In this document: one piece after another, positions 24,683 through 36,853 of the stretch
Position numbering within the stretch: position 1 is the first letter of the stretch
How the letters are laid out: every line of letters begins with the position of its first letter
NCBI GenBank assembly: GCA_039881145.1
Contig: JAYKKI010000027.1
Coordinates: forward strand, 23,013,001-23,077,000
DNA from: Druceiella hillmani
Lineage: Eukaryota > Arthropoda > Insecta > Lepidoptera > Hepialidae
Length of the DNA stretch: 64,000 nt
Reading direction: 5' to 3'
The notes under the pieces: model-generated
Told to the model about the DNA's origin: nothing
What the model saw: only the letters and a program-made list of their open reading frames with translations
The model's database searches: none
Position numbers and translations under genes: made by a program

Positions 24683-25190
24683 GACTTCTATTCAATGTAA
24701 AATATAATATCTTGCATTTAGAATAAATCTAAAATATTTTACTCATGCTTGTAAAATCTCATTACCCGACTAACACGCCTCATATTGTAACTAAGTGAAA
24801 AATAATGAGAGCCAAAAGAACCTTTATAAAATGAAAGTCGGCTAAGCATACACGTGGATGACTTCTATTCAATGTTAAATTTAATATCTTGCATTTACAA
24901 TATATCTAAAATATGTTACTCAAGCTTGTAAAATTTCATTACCAGACTAACACGTCTCATATTATAACTAAGTGAAACATAATGAGAGCCAAAAGAAACT
25001 TTATAAAATGAAAGTCGGCTAAGCATACACGTGAATGACTTCTATTCAATGTAAAATGTAATATCTTGCATTTACAATAAATCTAAAATATTTTACTCAA
25101 GCTTGTAAAATCTCATTACCCGACTAATACGCCTCATATTGTAAGTAAGTAAAAAATAATGTAGGCAAGACGAAGCTTTACAAAATGAAA
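24681..25190. repeat. 177 bp tandem array, ~2.9 copies
   Basis: Units begin 'atgacttctattcaatgt' at 24681, 24858 and 25035, giving an exact 177 bp period. They share 'taatatcttgcattta', 'ctcattacccgactaa', 'aataatgagagccaaaagaa' and 'gaaagtcggctaagcataca'. Copies differ by only a few substitutions; the third copy breaks down after 'gaaagtc'. 177 is a multiple of 3, but stops occur in each frame. It lies between the two convergent Harbinger-type genes and may be an internal repeat of that element. Confidence 0.93.
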
Positions 25191-25548
25191 GTCAATGCAA
25201 TATAAATTTGAATCGAAAATAGAAAATAAATCCCATATTAAGGTGTTCTTTAAGTGTTTTTTTTTAAATTTAACCTATAATAAACCACAACATATAAACT
25301 TCTACTAGAAGTATTATTGATGTACAAATCGTAATAATTGTTTAAATGTTATTCATTAAATGATATGCGACATTTTCTGTATAGTTTGCAATTCATTATT
25401 TATAGCTATGTTTCATATTTTTGTAAAAAAAAATAAAAATGTTTTATTAATTTGTAAATAAAATAAAAACACTTTAATTAGACAGTTTTTTTTTATAACA
25501 ATGGAATTTTCAACTTATTTTTTTTTCTTTGTAAATGTTGGTACTTAT
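25191..25548. other. T-rich stretch, no gene seen
   Basis: It has runs of T and A and no supported feature. It lies beyond the 3' end of the minus-strand Myb-like relic. Confidence 0.5.
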
Positions 25549-27060
25549 CTTCGAATTTCATTATTTATTTTTCTCTTTCTATTAATATTTCTTCCCTCTG
25601 CAATCTTAAAAATTTAATCTTTGGTCTTGTTCTGTGTTCAACATACGTCTTTTTATTCTGGCATCTGTTTCACTTTGGCTTCCTATTTAAGCTAAAAAAT
25701 AATGAAAAATATATTCAAATCATAATCTTTTAAAAGGAATATGTAGGTAGTGAGAGATATGTATAATTTAATCAAGGGATATGAATTGATAGAAGGTATG
25801 GTAATATAGTAACATACAAGGTTCAAAAAGATACCTTATCTACACTTTAAAAAATCTTTTCAGTCATTAGGAAAACATCATTGGTGAGAATCGCGATTAT
25901 TTTCTCATTTTGTTAGTTTAGGTAAATAGAGCAAGTTTCATAATTTTGAAATCATAACTTTATTCCTTTTACAACTAATTTTAGATTCAATTAATTTTGA
26001 AATCATTTTAATTTTTATGAAGTTTCATTTAACCACTGCCATTTTATTTTCATAAATTTTGTCCACTGACATTCATGTAGCTGTGAAGCATTATCAGATA
26101 TCTTTTTATTGATTAGTTAAGTTATTTTGACTACTTAAATATATCGACAATGAGTGACAATACTAACATGTTAAGCATTGGAGACTGCTTTTCCTTTTTT
26201 TCCTTTTTTTATATTTACTAGAGTCTCCTCATATAGCTCTGGTATTTCTCGCGATGAGGTTCGGTATACACCGATAACTGTAAAATAATAAAAAAAATAA
26301 TTTCATTACATGAGTTATTATTAAATGAAGTATATAATTGTGTTAAAATACTAATGTGTTAAAGTTGTGTTAAATACTCCTTTTTTAACTCCCTGCTTTT
26401 TACACAGTGTAGCCGAATCTCTTTATTTATCTCTCGTTTACTATCATGTTCAATTTCGCTTAAGGCTATGACTGTAAAGTAATACAAAAAATGTATTTAT
26501 TTTTATACGTTATTATTAAACATACTAAAATATTTTGACATGATAAATAATATTATATTTCTCAGTTGTATTTTGAACAGGTTATTCAATATTTCCTTTT
26601 CTGTCTTTTGAAACTGAAAGAAAGAATGATTATGTTAACAACTCAGTGAATGTCGTTTGAATTTAAATTATTTTACTAGGAATTTATAAGGTACCTACTT
26701 TTTATGGAGTTCGAGTCAATTATATTAGGAACTTTCAAGTTAATATAGGGATATACAGAATCGGCCACATTATCAAGTACTTCTTTATGGTCTACCACCG
26801 CCTGTATATGTCATACATAATGCTTCACGCGAAAGTTACTTTTTCTTTGAGTTTTTAATATTTTCCCGATATCTTTCAGCTGGTAACTATTCCTCTGAGT
26901 TACCTGAGGTTGCGCGTTAAAAGCGACAGATAAATCGTCCCAAGCCTTCTTTTTCAAATCAATATTTTTCGAGTTCGTGTGTTTTTCCTCGATAACAGGC
27001 CGCTCTCTAATTGAAGCAAAGACCAGTTCTCCTTCCGACGATGAAAATGGAACTTTTTTC
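25549..27060 (-). pseudogene. Myb/SANT-like DNA-binding protein relic (Harbinger-associated type)
   Basis: The minus-strand exon at 27060-26695 reads, with frame changes, FSSSEGELVFASI, KNIDLKKKAWDDLSVAFNAQ, QVTQRNSYQLKDIGKILKTQ, a TYTGGGRP word in an alternate frame, EVLDNVADSVYPYI and VPNIIDSNSIKS. This follows the insect Myb/SANT-like (zeste-type) domain pattern 'W..IA.EFN', 'QLK..W.NLK', 'TGGGPP', 'I.NPIDSDS'. It ends at a possible splice donor (AGTAG|GTACC). Downstream, two exon-like blocks begin right after 'ttacag' at about 26471 and 26278, opening VIALSEIEHDSKREI and VIGVYRTSSREIPEL. A last block at about 25690-25549 reads IKFLRLQREEILIE with a following INNEIRR, a charged C-terminal helix typical of these proteins. 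A TGA and two frameshifts in the domain make it a pseudogene. Such proteins partner the PIF/Harbinger transposase, whose relic lies convergently at 23546-24411. Exon boundaries are inferred. Confidence 0.75.
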
Positions 27061-27399
27061 TAATGTTCATTTCCATTTCAAATAAATTCTCAATGCAAGA
27101 ACAAAAATGTTGTCGTTTATTATCATCTTTAGCTTTATCTTTGATCATATAGCGCTCGTTCTCTCGAGAAAGAACCTTTGCCAAGTTCAAGTGTGGAAAA
27201 CAGGCTAAGCAACACTGATTAAGTCATATTTGTTAACAAAAGAATAAACTATACAATAAAATAAAAATTAAACAAGAAGTTGGCTACAATTAAACAAAAA
27301 AAAGAAAATGAGATTATAATATACAGAGAGTACAAAATAAGTATATACAGCTATACAAACATAAAAAAAAATGAACAAGAATATAAATATGAAAAATTC

Positions 27400-28062
27400 C
27401 ATATTCTGATATCGTTCTTTCTTATGAATTGAATGATCAATCCTAAAATGGATTTGTTGGCAACAAATAAAAGTGATCTTATATTTATGGGCAATTGAAA
27501 TTTACATTTGAATAATTTGGAAATAAACGTAGCAAATCTATTATTTAATGGACATGAAAAAAATGAGATGATTTAGATGGCCTTTTCCAAGCCCACAATC
27601 GCAAATTAGAGATTCTGTGTCCTCAGTCTAGCCAAATGGGTAGGAATAGTACAGTGACCCAAACGCATGCGAGATAAGAGAAAGTAAATGTTGAGAATCA
27701 AGGTTTTGTGGGTATAAAATATTGGATCTGGAAATATCCCACACCCGTAATCTGGGCTGAGTTTTTCCACGCTCTCTGCCAATCAGATGTCATCCAGAAC
27801 GAGTCATGGGAAGGAGATCCTTAATGAAATTAATAGTGAAACATGGATCCCCGTTCACGGCGGCAAACCGATCTTTTGCGTCGACTACTTCATTACCTGC
27901 TATGCCACAGTGACTAAAGATCCATGGAAGAACGACATCGGATCCCGATCTCTCCAAACCAAGCGTAAGTTGCTTGATCGTTTATTGTCATCCGCAAATC
28001 TCGGAAGAAAGTTAACTGTCAAACGCAAAATTAGGCTGAATGAATACTATCCGTAAGAATTT
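27400..28062 (-). mobile_element. Non-LTR retrotransposon, RNase H and C-terminal end (broken)
   Basis: On the minus strand, about 27940-27878 reads VVLPWIFSHCGIAGNEVVDA, the diagnostic RNase H tail of jockey/I/R1-type ORF2 proteins ('V.WIPSHCGIAGNE.AD.LAK'). It is followed by LPMTRSG, then MRLGHCTIPTHLARL ('RLRLGHT..THL') and LICDCGLGKGHLNHLIF, the C-terminal CxCG...H zinc-knuckle block. The tail CPLNNRFATFISKLFKCKFQ plus LPINIRSLLF matches the usual end of these proteins. At least three frame changes and stops are present. The open plus-strand frame at 27787-28056 is an antisense shadow. A (TA)n tract abuts the upstream side, so the reverse transcriptase part is missing. Confidence 0.85.
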
Positions 28063-28102
28063 ACACTTAAGGAAATGTGGACTGAGTATAGTTTGAACGG
28101 AA

Positions 28103-28104
<2 letters not shown>

Positions 28105-28158
<54 letters not shown>

Positions 28159-28160
28159 TC
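28105..28160. repeat. (TA)n microsatellite
   Basis: A TA tract directly upstream (in the element's sense) of the truncated retrotransposon. Confidence 0.95.
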
Positions 28161-28317
28161 GTGAGTGGTAGTGGTGGCGAAAATACGGCGAGATAAAACT
28201 AAATATAATATTCTCTTCTTAACACATTGTTCTTTTTATGAATAGGTTCCAGAATGTTTTGGGTGACATTTAGTGTGTCACTGAGTGACAGGGACGTATT
28301 TTAGCATTTTTAAGAAA

Positions 28318-28560
28318 GTTTTAAAATTTTATAAAATATTCCAGAATTTTCTAAAATATTACAGAATGGTCCGGCCAGATTCGACATATTTCAGAATTTT
28401 CTAGGATGTTTTAAAACTTTCCTAAACGTTTTAATTTCTTGAAATTGTTTCTAAATCCCTTAAAATTTTAAGTTTTGAATGATATTTTAGAATTGTCTAA
28501 TGTTTTACAGAATTATCTAGAAAGTTTTAGCACATTTCAAAATTTTCTAAGATGTTTTAT
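28318..28560. repeat. Degenerate ~24 bp repeats of CAGAATTTTCTAAAAT type
   Basis: Variants of 'cagaattttctaagatgtttta' occur near 28339, 28392, 28485, 28508 and 28534. Several contain AGAATTTTCT, which has the form of an inverted GAA/TTC pair. The copies are diverged and the spacing irregular. Confidence 0.6.
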
Positions 28561-29793
28561 AGTTACATAAGCGAGTTATTCTAGTGACTAAAAATATCAT
28601 TGTCAACGACGTTAATAGGCTCGTCCAAGATTGAGATGATTTCCAGTGGAGATTAAATTTATAATTCAAGTGACTCCATGATTGATGAAAAGAAAAGTGT
28701 AAATTTTCTAACTGAACTTTTAAATTTGTTGAATGTTCCAGGAATGAAGCTGCATTGCCTCAAGTTAAAAATTAGTTTGCCAGTCATTTAATTGTGGAAC
28801 CTAATTTAAAAAAAATATATATAATGGCACAAAATTCCGCATTAAACAACTGTAGAATAACATCATCAAAGCCAGTAAAATTACCGGAAAGCAAAAAAAA
28901 TACTACTGCAAATATGGTTTAAGAAAATGTTGTAGCGATAATTGTCTGAAAAGGACTTCTAATAAAAAATAAATAGTTATAAATAAACCAATAAAATATA
29001 AAAAAATCCGGATAAGTGTATATATGTATATATATATATATTTATGTATATAATAATTAGATTCATGTTACATGATGTATATTAGTTAATCAAATTTTAC
29101 ATTGATTACATACAGTAACACATGTGTATTGTATTAAATTATACTCAAATAAAATACCATTCAATAATAATCAACCTAAAACACAATTTAAACAATGCAC
29201 AGTATCCACATATCTAACATTCCACGTAGTCAATTTAACCCTAGTCATATTGATATACACAGCATTAATGTTGCTCAGCGCGTCATCTCTATAGCTACAG
29301 ATATGCTGCTATTACAGCATGTCAGTGACGCATACTCACGAGGTTTTACCCATCCAAAAATGTCCAACGCTCACATCATATAGTCGAGTACATAAAGTAG
29401 TTTGGTGTATATATGTGTACACAGGCCGCAATGTGTGCGCCATTCTGGTGTCAGACCAGTAGATGTTATATATATATTTATTCTTTCACTATTGGTCAAG
29501 CACAGCACGTCATATTCATGGCTACAGATATATTGTTAACATTAGTATGTCGATGACTCGAACCCATAAGATTTTCTCTACCAAAAATTTAAATAAAGAA
29601 GTTTTCGCTTCAATTTTATACATTATTCGTACCTTTATTTTCATTCAAAATTGAATTAGAACACATTTTATTAAGATTTACTAATAAGGAAAAAATATGT
29701 AGAAATGCCATTTATTTGAATAAGGAATATGAAAACAGATTTTCATTTCCAGAACATACCATATCTATTATGGTCAATGTACATTCTAAAAAT
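28561..29793. other. AT-rich stretch, no gene seen
   Basis: A diverged duplication is visible: 'cgtcatctctatagctacagatat' at about 29281 and 'cgtcatattcatggctacagatat' at about 29508, each followed by similar text ending 'accaaaaa'-type words. A short TA tract lies at 29019-29042. No protein or RNA gene supported. Confidence 0.45.
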
Positions 29794-29860
29794 TGCCAAG
29801 TGTGAGTAGATATTGTACCTACGAGGGTTCCGTACATAACTAGGAACTTATAAATATTTA
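29794..29860 (-). mobile_element. Lepidopteran repeat, 3' end
   Basis: 'tgccaagtgtgagtagatat' followed by 'acgagggttccgtac' and 'aggaac' is the reverse complement of the family end (GGAACCCT..GCGAG..CTCGCACTTGGC). The rest of this copy should lie to the right, but I could not follow it. Confidence 0.6.
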
Positions 29861-32385
29861 AGGGTACATAATATTTCAATGAAACTTTTTACAAACATTA
29901 ATTTTTTACATACTTTGTAAACAAACATAATGTTTTGTGGGACATTTGTACATAATTTGATTTACTTGCTTTAATTTTTTCTTGATATGTTTTCCCAGGA
30001 ATCCAGATTGAATTAAGAAATAAAGTCGTTGAAAAGATAATTATCTGTATATCAATAATGTTTGCTCTTAATTAAAATTCTTATTGAAAATTAATTTTCG
30101 ATCAATAATAATATACAAACTCAAATTTTTTTTAGTCATTCTTATAACAATTAATAAATAATTCCTAGCAGAAAAATTTTATAATTTTTGAAATATTCTT
30201 ACTCTTTTATATGTTAGTATTATTAAAATTCAAAATAGCTCTGATGGATTATAATGAGTTACACAAAACCAGTACTTGAGCATTACAAGTTCACCTCTAT
30301 TATATAATTTTACCTAGAAGCAGTAGTGAGACAGAAAATTACTATTATTTTTTTCGTTGTCCAGAAAATACACATCATTCTTCATGTTTCTATAAAAGGT
30401 CAAATAAAATAAAATTAATTATTTGTTTTACTCATTTATCAAGATAATCTTATGGATCTCCGGTTAAAAATGACGTGAAAATCTTGCGTATTTTAATAAT
30501 TAAATTGATTGGTAAAGAATTTGTTTCTCTATAATTATGTAATTAGTCAAACTTAATCTGGGTAAAAATACTACTATTTATTTATTCATAAATACATTTA
30601 AATATTGTCACATGAATTTATTGAATAAATAAAATATTGCAGGATTTACTAAACGTAATAACTATCCCTTGTGTAGAAACTGAGCAACAGTGCTTACAGC
30701 TTCGTAAAGGTTTAAGGCTGAAGTAAAAAATCTAATTAACCAACGGTGCAAAACAGTAGGATTCAGGAAATGAGAGTGCCTTCGGAAAACCCTCCTTTTC
30801 ATGTCGTTATTAAAATACTTGACAAATTTTTTACCGTATTTCTATTATTGATTAATAAATTATAAATTTTCATATTTGATATTGCATTGAATTTTACAGG
30901 GAAAAAGTTTCGTTACCTTCAAGAATTTCATTTCGTTTAGAATGTTATTTCTACACAGTTACAACGCATAAGCTTTTTATTCGTTTATGATGATTAAAAA
31001 ACCATACCGTCCTTCAGAATATTAACATCAATTTAATCTACCTGAATATCACTACCGAAATAGGTGGGCTGCTTTTAGGGCAAAAAGACGTTTATTTTTA
31101 TATTTAGGTGTTTTCTAAATTAATTTCGACCTAATTTAAAAATTTTGAGGCTAAACTTTTTAGCTGTTAATTGATTTATCAATGACATTAGATTTACATA
31201 AAGTGTTAGTGATTAATTTTATAAATTTGAAACAATTAATAATCCGCAAAATAATATTTACATAATGGACGAGAGAATGGTACAGTACAGTAGTGCAACA
31301 TCACATTCTTCATTCGCTTACTGTGCTTTTTAATTTTTTTCCTGACTGCATTCTTTAAATACCTCGTTTTCGTGCATGTGCACGTTTATTATTTTACCTC
31401 CGTTTAAAATGCTTAAAGTCCTAGTCTTTATGATTTTGGTGCAGTGATTAAACATTTTTTTATAGGCTTCATAAATCATATTATTTAAAAAATAATTTAA
31501 AATTTATGCACTAACTGTACAAAATTAATCCACTGAATTGATATTTGTGAATAATGTCGGTATGTTCTTAGATTTGGATACTGATGACTTATTGGTATTG
31601 AGGTAAGTCTTGCGTAAAATTGAAGTTAAGTGGTAGACGGGTAGCACGTGTGCGTGTATAAATCATAATGGATTAGAATTCTCAAAGGCAGCTTTCTTAC
31701 CTCTAAGTGGTGAAGGCTGTGATTAAAAATACAAATTGGCACGAAGAAGATGTTTACAGTTACGATGTATACCCCAATAAATGTTCACATAAAAAAATAA
31801 ATATACTCGTGTCTTTATGACTTGAGTCTCATACTAATGTGACATATAGGAAATTACTATGTTAAGTTATCAATTAAGGAGATTAAAGATTATGATTATA
31901 ACATCTAGGGATTATGATGATTAAGTGGTTGCATATGAAAGAGTTTTTGGTTTATTTGACCATGCAGGAATGTATTAAAACGGAAATAATGAAGCTACTG
32001 AATTTTGGTTGTTTTTTAGGATGTATATAAAAGAGAAAGAAACAAAACCATTATTAGATAAATCTCGTCTCCGTAAGACTTTAGTTAATAATATGATATG
32101 CCATAGGAGGACTATTCATCCTTGTTTGACAAATCAACAAGGAATTACGGTTTCCAAAAATTTAGTCTCGCCCTCCTCATCTACTTTCTTTTATTAGGTC
32201 AGTACTGGTTTATATATGTATTTTTTAATACTTTTATTTCGGAAAGGCGGTGGGTAGTTTCTTGGGGTAAGCGTTCAATTTATATATTATATCCTAATTC
32301 TTTCATCTGTAATTTCAGAAAGAATCTTATAGTCACATAGTTAAAATTTTCACATGTATTTGGATGTATATGTATCTAAACCATA
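29861..32385. other. Long AT-rich stretch, no gene seen
   Basis: About 2.5 kb with no supported feature. Part may be the decayed body of the repeat that ends at 29794. Confidence 0.45.
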
Positions 32386-32465
32386 GTTTCTTAACTTTTT
32401 CATTATCGCGACCTACCGAAAAAGCAAAAATATTATTAAAAATCTTTATGACCCCCTTACTATAA
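32386..32465. mobile_element. Possible hAT-type transposon end
   Basis: 'agtttcttaactttttcatt', 'atcgcgacctacc' and 'atgaccccctta' resemble the terminal region of hAT-type elements (CAGTGTTTCTCAAACTTTTT..CGCGACCCCC). No transposase and no second terminus were found. This is a weak call from memory. Confidence 0.3.
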
Positions 32466-32675
32466 TAATGAAATTTAATATCTATTAAAGTTTTGGAGTA
32501 CTAGTTTGCTTTCCACACTGTAAAGAAATGGATGCCAAAAGCTATTAACTGCTTTTCAATACAGATGTCAGAAATTAGTAGCGAGGAAAAGTTCCAACAA
32601 GCCTTTTTTGAATTACCAGATCAACTGAAAATTTTTATTACAGATAAAAATTACTCACTTTCAGAGTTTACTTGA

Positions 32676-32678
<3 letters not shown>

Positions 32679-32722
<44 letters not shown>
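32679..32722. repeat. (TA)n microsatellite
   Basis: A pure TA tract. Confidence 0.95.
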
Positions 32723-32725
<3 letters not shown>

Positions 32726-35498
32726 AATGACTAGAATACTAATTTAAAAAGCCGTAACAAAAATAATTTATTAATGACAGACAAAGTTAACGCATTCATC
32801 AAGAAGCTTAGTATTTGGATTATACGCCTCTGAAAACTGAACTCTCTCGACTCTGAATGCTGAAAAACGCATTTTGAAGAATTTCCTGCAACTTTTATTA
32901 TATCGACGAAATATGAATTTAGAAAATTCTGTTGTTGATCACGTGTTGCAGAGCACGGGAACGCATTTACGTGAATTGAAAATTCAATTACTGTAATATT
33001 TTTTAAATAACAACCATGTTTTCTCGGTATGATGGTTTATCAATCCGTTGGATGATAATATTAACCTCTCGAGACTCACAATAAATTAATTGAAATATTA
33101 ACCGGCAAAACTCTGCAACTCGAATTTTTATCTCAAAATTTAAATAAGTTTTGGCTTGCACGACGAACTAATTACGGCAGCGTTGAAATTAATCCCCTTT
33201 GCCATTTGATATTTATGTGAAAAGGCTTCTTATCTACAGTGTCTTCTAGGAATTAATACAGGAATCGTCTATTATAAGTAGGAAATAATTTTCAATAATG
33301 GTCTATTTGTAGAAAAACTTTTAAGTGAAAACCAAGCCAACTGTTGGAATCAGAATTAGTGATTAGTTATTTTAAACAAATATGGCTAATATTTTATTTT
33401 ATTGTGATCATATTTCCTCGCAGTATTTAATTTTGTAATGCTTGTTTATTATTTAAAATAATTTATTTAATAAAGGGAATACTTCTCACATGGACCTTAT
33501 CTTTTGGATAGACTGGAGGTCCCTTCTATATTTAAACGGAACTCTTTTAAGAGTGGTGACCCTCAGGTTTAGAAACAATGTTTTAAACGAACCGCGTCCT
33601 GTGGTGATGCTAGACTGAGAGGTGGATCTTAACCTTGTTTAGAAGTCGTTTTCAAGCTATTTTGTTTTAGTTACGTCTTCCTCTTACTCTAACAATCACA
33701 CGTTTGCTAAAAAGAGTGATTTTGTTTCCCTTTCCTCCATACCGATGATGTACTTAGCTCATTTCATTGTCTATATATTACGAATTATATTACATTGGGC
33801 CTTCAATAATTTTACAGAGCTTATACTTTTTCCTTTTTCTCCATATGTTCTTTGCAACGCTCGCAACGCTTTAAGTACGCTCGTTAGAAATTGTTGTTCA
33901 AATATTGCTGTGGATTATTTATTTTACTAGACAAATATGCACATTTCAGCAGCACGGATCAATACGAGTCGTATTAAGGATTTGTGGTAAAGGAAATTAT
34001 TTTTTTTTTCTATCAATCTGGACTTGAGGTATTTCCGTAACTCCAGCTTAAATCATTATTCGAAATAACCAGGGAAGTAAAACTCGACGTTTCTTGAAAT
34101 TTATGCGCTCCTTTTCGAAGTAAAGATATACTGTATTACATGCGATTACGATTCGTGAAAGTACTAGTTACATAACGAAAAAAAAATTTCCCTTAAATTT
34201 AGTGTCGTATCTAAAAGAGGTAAAGTCATTAGATTTGTCATTCACATAAGGCAATATTTTTATTTGAACAAGGAGATCAGGATCCTTTGTGTAGTCGTGA
34301 GAAAAAACAAATTGGGTTTTACCTATTTTGCTGTTAGTCGTAACGTGAGTCGCAAAGTTATTTATGATTAGTTAAGAATTTATTGCAAAGTTTATCAAGA
34401 TATACATTTATGGAATAATTAAGCGAATGAGAAATTACACAATACATTTTTTATTTTTTTTCGTTTCTCTAATTGTACGTTATAGACATTTAAGTAAAAC
34501 ATAAATACAAGGTATATTTGTACATGTAACAAGTACCTACGATTATTTATACATTATTGCTAAGCATATAAATAACTACGTGCACATACGAGTATATAGT
34601 TACGCAAACAAGGTGCCTAAACATCCATATACATGATACATTATACGACGATACATTATACGAGATATGTTCACAGTTTTCCTTTTTGTTATAGTTGTGA
34701 ATTAAAACTTTTTGAGCGGCATATAAATAATAGAAATAAGCATCTAATAACGCTCTCTTTTCGTCCATTGCGGCCGTCACGTGAAAACTTTTCAGGAATT
34801 TATTTTCTGTGTCCATATCTATAACGTGAACTGAAAGTATTTTATAATTTTTCATTTATCCCACTCAACATTACATCGAACTTTTCACTTCACACGCAAC
34901 TGAGTGGCTCGTTTATTTTCTATGTTCGAGAAAATTGGAGAAGTGTGCGTTCCTATTTAGATGTTTTTGCCATTACTTGTAACCAGTTTAATATTAGTGG
35001 CGGTCATAATGCGAAATTGATAAATTTTATCATTTTAAAATGCATTGTTATTTACATAAAGTAAACATATGTGTCTATATAAAAGTTACTTGTTACCGAA
35101 ATGCAATAAGTATTATTTAAGAATCAGTATTGCTGGGACGCCACGTAACGAGACGCCGTACGCTTCAGCCTTCATTATTACGAACGAATTCTCATTTAGG
35201 AGGAGGCATATAACGCTGAGACAGGTGTATATATGCATGTAGGGATCGATTGTAGCAATAAATTTACAATCTGCTACAATACTGATAACGTTTTTGTTAC
35301 TAATTCTACGATCATTAATAATTGTTTAACATTAAATAGCAAGATTAATGTTGGAGGCAGAAGTTCACCTTGGAGCTAGAAGTCGTTTTGAGGAAGATGG
35401 AAATTCAAATTTGGTTGCCATATATCTTAAAAGGTTGGAAAAATTGGTAGCAATGTAGTGAGTTTAAAATTTTAAGCCCACATAAAATAGAATTCGAT
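32723..35498. other. Long stretch, no gene seen
   Basis: About 2.8 kb. The open frame at 34547-34855 (minus, 102 codons) has no family resemblance and overlaps another frame on the opposite strand. A GC-richer patch at 33480-33640 was not identified. Confidence 0.45.
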
Positions 35499-35563
35499 AA
35501 AATATGAAAGGTTCACTTTATTTCTAACGGCAACCTGAAAATAAAGTGAACCTTTCATATTTT
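35499..35563. repeat. Hairpin, perfect 25 bp arms
   Basis: 'aaaatatgaaaggttcactt' + 'tattt' is repeated as its exact reverse complement after a ~15 base loop. It is a perfect, apparently young inverted duplication. Confidence 0.9.
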
Positions 35564-35752
35564 AGTAGTGAGCACAGTTTAAGGTATTTATTTTCAGTTA
35601 ATGTTGTGTAATTTGTGTTATTTATTATATTTTCAAGTCTGATTGTTCCCCCGGTAATTTAGATTCTTTCTATTTATGTCAAGATACTTAATAGTCGAAT
35701 ACAGGTAATCATTAATCTTTTACGAATTTAAATAAGAAATCTTCCTTTCTTC

Positions 35753-35960
35753 CTGTTTTTAGCCGATTTCAAAAAGGAGGAGGTTTTCAATTCGACTGTA
35801 TTTGTAAGCACATTACCTCATGTCTTTGGTAGTTATCAAAGCGATTTACATAATTATTTTATTTGGAATGGTACACCTCCAGTATAAATCCATGAAAATA
35901 TGATTAAAATTTGACCATGGCAATTGAAGGTATATCAAATACAGAATGATGCTTATATAG
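35753..35960 (+). mobile_element. Lepidopteran GCCGACTTCAAAAAGGAGGAGG-type repeat
   Basis: 'agccgatttcaaaaaggagg' followed by 'aggttttcaattcgactgta' and 'ttacctcatgtctttgg' follows the start of a repeat that is very abundant in moth and butterfly genomes (GCCGACTTCAAAAAGGAGGAGGTT..CAATTCGACTGTATTT). The right boundary is uncertain. It is the clearest taxonomic signal in the window. Recognised from memory. Confidence 0.75.
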
Positions 35961-36263
35961 GATTCCTTAACGTTGAACAGAATATATTTAGCAATCGAGT
36001 TTGGAAAATAGAGGTGTAATAATGTAGGTGTAATATTAATCCAATGGTAACAATTATACAATTTTAATTTAAGCCTGCTCTTTCTCAAAATCAGAGTACA
36101 ATGATTGAGACCGAATGTACTGACGGGTACTCCTCAGCAGTAAGGGGTAAGTTCATTGAATTTGGACTCGTTCAACTTATCTCAACCTAAGTTAATCTAG
36201 AAGACAAGTAACCGTTTAATTTGTTATTTTCTCAGGAATTATATTATGTAGACATGTGCCCAC

Positions 36264-36800
36264 ATAGTATATACGTAGCTAAGTATGTACAGGTACATAC
36301 AAAGGTATTAAGTAATATTTTTTATACGTTACCAGGTATCTCCGGCATTTACCAATCAATACAGATGATAATTTCTTATTTTAAAGAGGGTCGCATGAAA
36401 TTTTTGGTAAGAATTGGACAATATTTATTCTTCTAAAAAAAAAAAGATCTTTTGAATAAGAATTAAAACATGTAAATTAAGTGCGAAAAACACAAGTAGC
36501 AGTACGTAGGCGTATTACGTATAGTATATAAGTAGATAAGACAGTACGTATAGTATATACGTAGGTAAGTATATACAGGCACATACAAAGGTATTAAGTA
36601 ACGTTTTTATATAAGTTACCTGATATCTTCGGCATTTACCAACCAATACGGATGATAATTTTTTATTTGAAAGAGTATGTCTTCAGGTTTCATGGGACCC
36701 ATGAAATTTTCGGTAAGAATTGGACAATATATTTTCTTTTAAAAAAAAAATAATCTTTTAAATAGGAATTAAAACATGGAAATTAAAGGTGAGAAACACG
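36264..36800. repeat. ~284 bp tandem duplication
   Basis: Copy 1 (36264-about 36510) and copy 2 (36548-about 36800) share 'agtatatacgtag.taagta', 'acatacaaaggtattaagta', 'cggcatttaccaa.caatac', 'ggtaagaattggacaatat', an A-run and 'gaattaaaacatg.aaatta'. Copy 2 has an insertion near 36680 ('tgtcttcaggtttcatggga'). Confidence 0.9.
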
Positions 36801-36853
36801 GGTACCTGTATTTTCTCGAGATGGAATGTTATTGGTCTATTGATAATATAACA

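Noticed and set aside
27787..28056. 89-codon plus-strand open frame
   Set aside because: It is the antisense of the RNase H region of the minus-strand retrotransposon, where the recognisable motifs are.
32009..32340. Overlapping plus-strand frames as a host gene
   Set aside because: No recognisable domain, no splice structure, and both frames are short.
34547..34855. 102-codon minus-strand open frame
   Set aside because: The start region looks protein-like, but no family is recognised, the opposite strand is also open, and part is made by a short duplicated word (34638-34667).
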